64,000 nt of DNA from Acidimicrobiales bacterium (GTDB lineage: Bacteria; Actinomycetota; Acidimicrobiia; Acidimicrobiales; SZUA-35), in the NCBI GenBank assembly GCA_041394265.1, contig JAWKIO010000005.1:1922001-1986000 (forward strand), written 5' to 3'. A program made the position numbers and the translations under genes. Below are positions 60,125-64,000 of this stretch, one piece after another (position 1 is the first letter of the stretch; each line of letters starts with the position of its first letter). Under the pieces are notes generated by a model. It was not told where the DNA came from. It saw only the letters and a program-made list of their open reading frames with translations, and ran no database searches.

Positions 60125-61480
60125 ATGAGGCAACGGATCCAGGTGTTTGCGCTGAAGGGCCCACCGCCCGGCACGGTGAAGGACAAGCGGCGGTGGCGGC
60201 TGAAGTGGCGGCTCGACGGTCGTGACTTCAGCCGGTCGTTCAAGTCGAAGGCCGAGGGCGACCGACTCCGCTCGCAGCTGCTGGTGGCGATCAACGATGG
60301 GTCGCGCTTCGATCCTGTGAGTGGATTGCCGGTTGAGTGGATCCGCTCCGATGCCACCTGGTGGACATGGAGCAGGGAGTGGTTGGGCCTGAAGTGGCCG
60401 AGGTGGGCCGGCAAGACCCGAAGTACTGCGGTCGAGACGCTCGTGGCGTTGACTCCGCACCTGGTTCGTCCTGGCGCACCCGAGCCGCCGGAGTCACTCG
60501 GTGAGTGGCTGCGGGCCTCGGGCTATCGCCCCGATCATGAACCGGCCATCGCCTCTGCGGCGTCGCAGTGGCTGGATCGATGGTCGGTGCCGTTGGAGGA
60601 TCTCGGTCCCGGGCTGCTCGAGTCGGCGTTGACGGCAGCGACGACCAAGCTCGATGGCAACGCGATGTCGACGCCAGTGATCCGTCGTCGCCGAAACTCG
60701 CTGAAGACGGTGCTTGCGGCCGCAGTGCGGCGAGGGATCATCGATGCGAATCCCATGGACCGCATGGAATGGGAGATGCCGCAGCAGTCCCTCGAGGTCG
60801 ACGTCTCGACCGTTCCATCGGTGAGCGATGTCGACCGCATCGTCGAGGTCGTTGCCGCACTCTCGACCAGTGGCGCCCGATTCGCGGCGTTCTTCGCTGT
60901 CATCGGATTGGCCGGATTGCGACCGTCGGAGGTCGCAGCACTGACGTCGGCAGACCTGGACCTGCCGGTGACAGGTTGGGGATCGGCTCGATTGCGGGGA
61001 GCGATCACGTCGCCCGGTGCTCGCTACACCGCCGATGGCGAGGCCCTCGAGCACAAGGGCCTCAAACACCGGCCGGTGGAGGCGACACGCGAGGTTCCGC
61101 TTCCGCCCGATCTGGTAGGCCTGGTGCGTGCGCACGTCGAGCGCTTCCCCTCGGACGTGCCGCAGGTGTTCACGAACGCGAGCGGGCGTCCGGTGGCAGT
61201 GAGCAACTAAAGCCCCGTATGGAGTCGAGCGCGAGAGCAACTGTGGCCGGACGGCCATGCCCTGTCGAAGACGACGGTGTACGACCTTCGGCACACAGCG
61301 GCCACGACGATGCTGCGATCCGGTGTGATGCCCTCGGAGGTGGCCCGTCGCCTCGGACACTCGGTCGATGTGCTGATGCGTGTCTACGCCGGTGTCTTCC
61401 AGGACGAGCGTGACCGCTCGAACGTGATGATCCAAGCGGAGATGGCGGCGCAGCGTGGTGAGGCCGCCGGGCCTGCGTAG
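60125..61480 (+). pseudogene. int: Phage-type tyrosine integrase interrupted by a nonsense codon
   Basis: From ATG 60125 the frame encodes 361 residues and stops at a single TAA (61208-61210); the same frame then continues without shift to 61480. Read through, it would be about 450 residues: N-terminal AP2-like DNA-binding part (RRWRLKWRLDGRDFSRSFKSK), core-binding domain, and catalytic Arg in GLRPSE, Lys in KGLKHR, the YDLRHT, LGHS and RVYAGVF (nucleophile Tyr) motifs. The last three lie after the stop, so the truncated product lacks the tyrosine. One base change (a Tyr codon to TAA) explains it. It lies 168 bp after tRNA-Ser. Confidence 0.88.
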
Positions 61481-61484
61481 CGCT

Positions 61485-61667
61485 TCAGGCAGGGTGCCGC
61501 GCGTCGACCCGCTGCTGCTGAATCCACTCATCGAGTTCGTTCTGGTCGAAGCGGACGAACTTTCCGATCTTGAGGTAGTTGACGCGTCGCTGCGCCACGA
61601 GGCGCCGGATGAAGCGTGGGCTGACGTTGAGATGGTCGGCGGCACCATCGATGTCGAGAAGGGTCAT
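61485..61667 (-). CDS. Excisionase-like helix-turn-helix protein
   Basis: A 60-residue protein from ATG 61667. ADHLNVSPRFIRRLVAQRRVNYLKIGKFVRFDQNELDEWI is the MerR-like helix-turn-helix used by excisionases and small helper proteins of integrative elements. It converges on the integrase gene with 4 bp between their ends, which is unusual but compatible with recombination control. The frame is open upstream to 61748, but the shorter start fits the family. Confidence 0.82.
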   Translation of the reverse strand: MTLLDIDGAADHLNVSPRFIRRLVAQRRVNYLKIGKFVRFDQNELDEWIQQQRVDARHPA

Positions 61668-61878
61668 GCACGGGAAGGCATCTGCGGATGGCCAAACGCG
61701 ACGCCTTTGGAGCGAACTGCAGGCAACCACCGGGACCGCACGGCGCACCTGGCCGACCCGTGCCCTGATTCGCCGCCGAGCAGCCCGACTCCGTTCGCCG
61801 TCGATCCAACCATGGCGCCGTGGTGCAGGCGCGACTTCCGAGCTCGATCACCACTGCACCACTTGGCGCTCCGATGTT

Positions 61879-62058
61879 CGGCACAGACTTGCCCCTTCCG
61901 CCTGGCGGCGGAAACGGCTTGTCGATTGCGGCTGACGTTCCCAGCCCATCGGGCGGGCCAGCCATTCGGCGTCGTGGCGTGTCGCGGCGACCCCGGTTCT
62001 CGGCAGTGGTGACGCTCCCGCTACCGCCGCCTCCGGCGGAAGTAGCAAGTCTGTGCCG
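61879..62058. repeat. Inverted repeat enclosing nested hairpins
   Basis: CGGCACAGACTTGC (61879-61892) is repeated inverted as GCAAGTCTGTGCCG (62045-62058). Inside each arm lie GC-rich hairpins (TTCCGCC-tggc-GGCGGAA at 61896-61913 and CCGCC/GGCGG at 62024-62039), and arm similarity extends imperfectly to about 40 bp. The 180-bp unit has the look of a MITE or IS remnant, but no target duplication or transposase was found. Confidence 0.6.
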
Positions 62059-62371
62059 GACAATTCGGGATCGGCTGGTGACGTCGACGCCTACGTTGCT
62101 CGCTACGAATTGCGGAAGGGCAGGTGGATGTAGCTTCGAGCGGTTCGGAGCATGTCGACGGGGCGTCGTTGTGTTCGAGGGACGCGACTTCGGCATGGTC
62201 GGCAGCAGCGGCCGGTGGCCGTGGCCATCGCTCGCCTCCGCACGCCGTGCACGGCGGGGCTTTCTGCGGAGCCTCCGGTCGTCTCCCCGGGTGAAGCTTG
62301 GATGACGATCGCTCCACCGGCGTTTGGCCCGATGAGCGTTGGCGCTGTCTGGACTGCACTTCTGCGACGTT

Positions 62372-62437
62372 GGTGCAGCGGTTGGTGCAGTCGTAGGTTC
62401 AGAGATCGGTGACGTGGTGCAGCGGCCGGTGCAGTCG
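62372..62437. repeat. Direct repeats with GGTGCAG core
   Basis: GGTGCAGCGGTTGGTGCAGTCG (62372-62393) recurs at 62416-62437 with two changes, 44 bp apart. Each holds two GGTGCAG units 12 bp apart, and inverted half-sites stand at 62354 and near 61853. Such iterated sites are typical of integrase arm sites, excisionase sites or a replication initiator. Confidence 0.6.
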
Positions 62438-62776
62438 GTGGTGGCGGCGCACACCGTCGGCCCGGCGACGTAGTAGCCGGACGTGTCAACACTATGTGGG
62501 CGTGATTCGCATCGGCGGGGAGGTGCCGCCAGACCTTCGCGAGTAGCGATATCAAAGCGTCACGAAACGGCACATTGCGGGCATGCCCCAGTTGGATATC
62601 GGTTGCGGGTTATGGGTCATCGAATCGTCGCCGATTGCTCGAGCGAGTCGCAGGATCCGAGACCGCTCTGTGGTCATGGGCGGGCAACTGTTCTCGATCG
62701 GGCTGCGCCGTAGCGGGCTGGGCCGGCAACTTGCTCACTCGGGTACGTTGGCGGTCGAAGCTCCCAGGGGAACACG

Positions 62777-63316
62777 ATGATTCGGGCCTATCAGTCAGTG
62801 GAAGGAAGCATCGACGGCACGCCGTCGCCATTCGCCACCTTTCACCCCAGCTCGATGTTCCCGTACACGATCGCTCTCGGTCTGGGTTTCTGGGCTTGGC
62901 TTTTCACCAGTTCCGTTGTGACCGGGACAGCTCTCGCCGCCGTCGCACTATGCGCAGTTCTCGTGCGTCGCTCCCGATTGAGCGCAGTGTTTGGCCCAGA
63001 CGAGCTCATCGTGCAGGGGTGGCGCGCTCGCACGACCTACTCCCCACACGATTGGGTGCTCATCGAGCGATACCGCAACACGGGTTGGCGGTACGACACT
63101 CTCAGCTTCCTGCTCCGACCAATGAACAAGCAGGACACGTTCAAGGTTCCGGCCCTATGGGGAGTCTGGCCAACACTTCCCGGATTCATTCGCTCCCGGC
63201 CGATACGGGTGGCCGAGGCAGCAAGACTCGCAGGGTTCGAGGTCATCGTTGAAGGGAACCCTCACCCCTTGCTCTACGGGCCTGCCGTCGAGCGATCTGA
63301 CAACACTGGAGCCTGA
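62777..63316 (+). CDS. Small membrane protein with PH-like domain
   Basis: A 179-residue protein. A hydrophobic region with two helices (YTIALGLGFWAWLFTS and VVTGTALAAVALCAVLV, about residues 30-65) is followed by a beta-rich PH-like part (LSAVFGPDELIVQGWRARTTYSPHDWVLIER). It may be a host or cargo gene of the element. Function unknown. It starts at ATG 62777 with CAGGGG upstream. Confidence 0.62.
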   Translation: MIRAYQSVEGSIDGTPSPFATFHPSSMFPYTIALGLGFWAWLFTSSVVTGTALAAVALCAVLVRRSRLSAVFGPDELIVQGWRARTTYSPHDWVLIERYRNTGWRYDTLSFLLRPMNKQDTFKVPALWGVWPTLPGFIRSRPIRVAEAARLAGFEVIVEGNPHPLLYGPAVERSDNTGA

Positions 63317-63424
63317 CGACTACTCAGCCCCTATCCCTCAAACGCCAAGGTCGGTTCGTCCGCCCCTGATCGCCGGGAAGATGACGCAATGCGGCAGTGT
63401 TGCTGAATGTGAGGGCGGGTCTGG

Positions 63425-63973
63425 TCAGCCGCCGAGTACTTCAGTCAGAGCGCACGGCTGTGGTACGCCGGTCTCATCGACAGCGCGGATCACCGGTAGA
63501 TCGCTATCCGGCGCCCCCACAATGGCCCAGAGTCCGTCAATCGTGTCCACCGTTTCCCACTCGTCGTCCACGAGATTCTCGATAGTCCATGTCGGCTCGC
63601 CGGTGATCGCCACTGTGTCGAAGCCCCGATCATCGGACCCTCCGTAGCTGAGGGCGAGACACTCGTCCCACTCTCCGCCACCCAGCACGGAAGCGTCCCA
63701 TCGACCCGAACGCTCACGCACGACCAACCCATACCACTCGGGCCGGGCCGTGCAACCGTCGCAGCTGCGAACCGTGACACCGGTGAGAACAACGACGACG
63801 CCGGACTCGATCGGCACGCGGCCACGCTCGACCAAGTCTCGAAACGAGTCGCCACCCTCGAGTTGGGCCGCCATCGCCGTCTCAACTGCTTCGTCGAGTG
63901 TCGACGCGCCGACCGGCTCACCGACCAGCAGGTTCCGGTACGGGTGCAAGTCATCGATGACCTGGAGCGCCAT
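63425..63973 (-). CDS. Hypothetical protein (may continue past the right edge)
   Basis: A 182-residue acidic protein from ATG 63973; the frame is open to the window edge, so it may be longer. It has ASTLDEAVETAMAAQLEGGDSF, GVVVVLTGVTVRSCDGCTARPEWYGLVV with a CxxC, and TWTIENLVDDEWETVDTIDGLWAIVG. No signal peptide is seen. The family is not recognised. It converges with the PH-like protein gene, 108 bp apart. Confidence 0.55.
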   Translation of the reverse strand: MALQVIDDLHPYRNLLVGEPVGASTLDEAVETAMAAQLEGGDSFRDLVERGRVPIESGVVVVLTGVTVRSCDGCTARPEWYGLVVRERSGRWDASVLGGGEWDECLALSYGGSDDRGFDTVAITGEPTWTIENLVDDEWETVDTIDGLWAIVGAPDSDLPVIRAVDETGVPQPCALTEVLGG

Positions 63974-64000
63974 GTCACGATCGGCCGCTCGGACCTCGAG

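Larger units (their letters stand above)
61668..62776. other. Repeat-rich non-coding stretch in the integrated element
   Basis: No gene with family character is seen in about 1.1 kb; the long open frames here are low-complexity Arg/Ser/Pro readings. It contains a 14-bp inverted repeat with nested hairpins (61879-62058) and the GTGCAG repeats (62354-62437). It may be decayed coding DNA or a regulatory/recombination region. Nothing else is evident. Confidence 0.5.

Noticed and set aside
61528..62454. A 308-residue open frame on the minus strand of the element
   Set aside because: Ser/Arg/Pro-rich, overlaps the inverted repeat and iterons, shares its 3' part with another frame of the excisionase-like gene, and has no recognisable domain.
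61750..64000. The second attachment site (repeat of the tRNA-Ser 3' end)
   Set aside because: No copy of the T-arm/acceptor sequence was found before the right edge; it presumably lies outside the window.

Overview
The window reads as a high-GC actinobacterial chromosome, most likely an Acidimicrobiia member (Ilumatobacter-like). Reasons: dense, divergently packed genes with many GTG starts and ATGA/TGATG stop-start overlaps; the actinobacterial block DUF5318 - class A PBP - rpsF - ssb - rpsR - rplI - dnaB; a DUF6049-like secreted protein next to the CCA-adding enzyme; an Lsr2-type domain; and Thr-rich secreted tails. The taxonomic call is inference; there is no rRNA gene here.

Layout. 1-10.2 kb: core genes (DUF6049-like, GNAT, HDAC-like deacetylase, CCA-adding enzyme, DUF5318, class A PBP, the rpsF-ssb-rpsR-rplI operon, dnaB), with DnaA boxes before rpsF and dnaB and a covarying hairpin repeat between the PBP gene and rpsF. 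10.2-17 kb: small membrane proteins, a Nudix hydrolase, a two-gene heterodimeric ABC exporter, DUF2277. 17.1-20 kb: a lower-GC restriction-modification island whose putative endonuclease gene carries a one-base frameshift. 20.1-32.1 kb: DEAD-box helicase, oxidoreductase, aldehyde dehydrogenase, thioesterase, an ERCC4-Lsr2 nuclease, apt, and two TetR-controlled loci with visible palindromes. 32.3-33.5 kb: secreted CAP-like/DUF4214 protein.

33.4-39.8 kb, minus strand: one six-gene operon of a family-3 amino-acid ABC importer, two unequal S-adenosylhomocysteine-hydrolase paralogues and a nucleoside-deaminase-type amidohydrolase. Together they could import and break down a nucleoside-amino-acid thioether, possibly by deamination followed by hydrolysis. 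40.8-44.6 kb: a 33-residue secreted-type peptide diverging from an overlapping ECF sigma factor - small protein - TPR/CHAT protease operon, whose logic resembles the sigma/Csx30/Csx29 part of type III-E CRISPR but without any CRISPR genes.

44.7-59.8 kb: TetR-regulated MFS exporter, esterase, UvrD2-like helicase, a MoxR-DUF58-transglutaminase operon, an ABC-2 exporter, and a CrtA-like protein. 59.9-64 kb: tRNA-Ser(UGA) with an integrated element behind it: a tyrosine integrase broken by one nonsense codon, an excisionase-like protein, about 1.1 kb of repeat-rich non-coding DNA, and two orphan genes. The far end of the element is outside the window.
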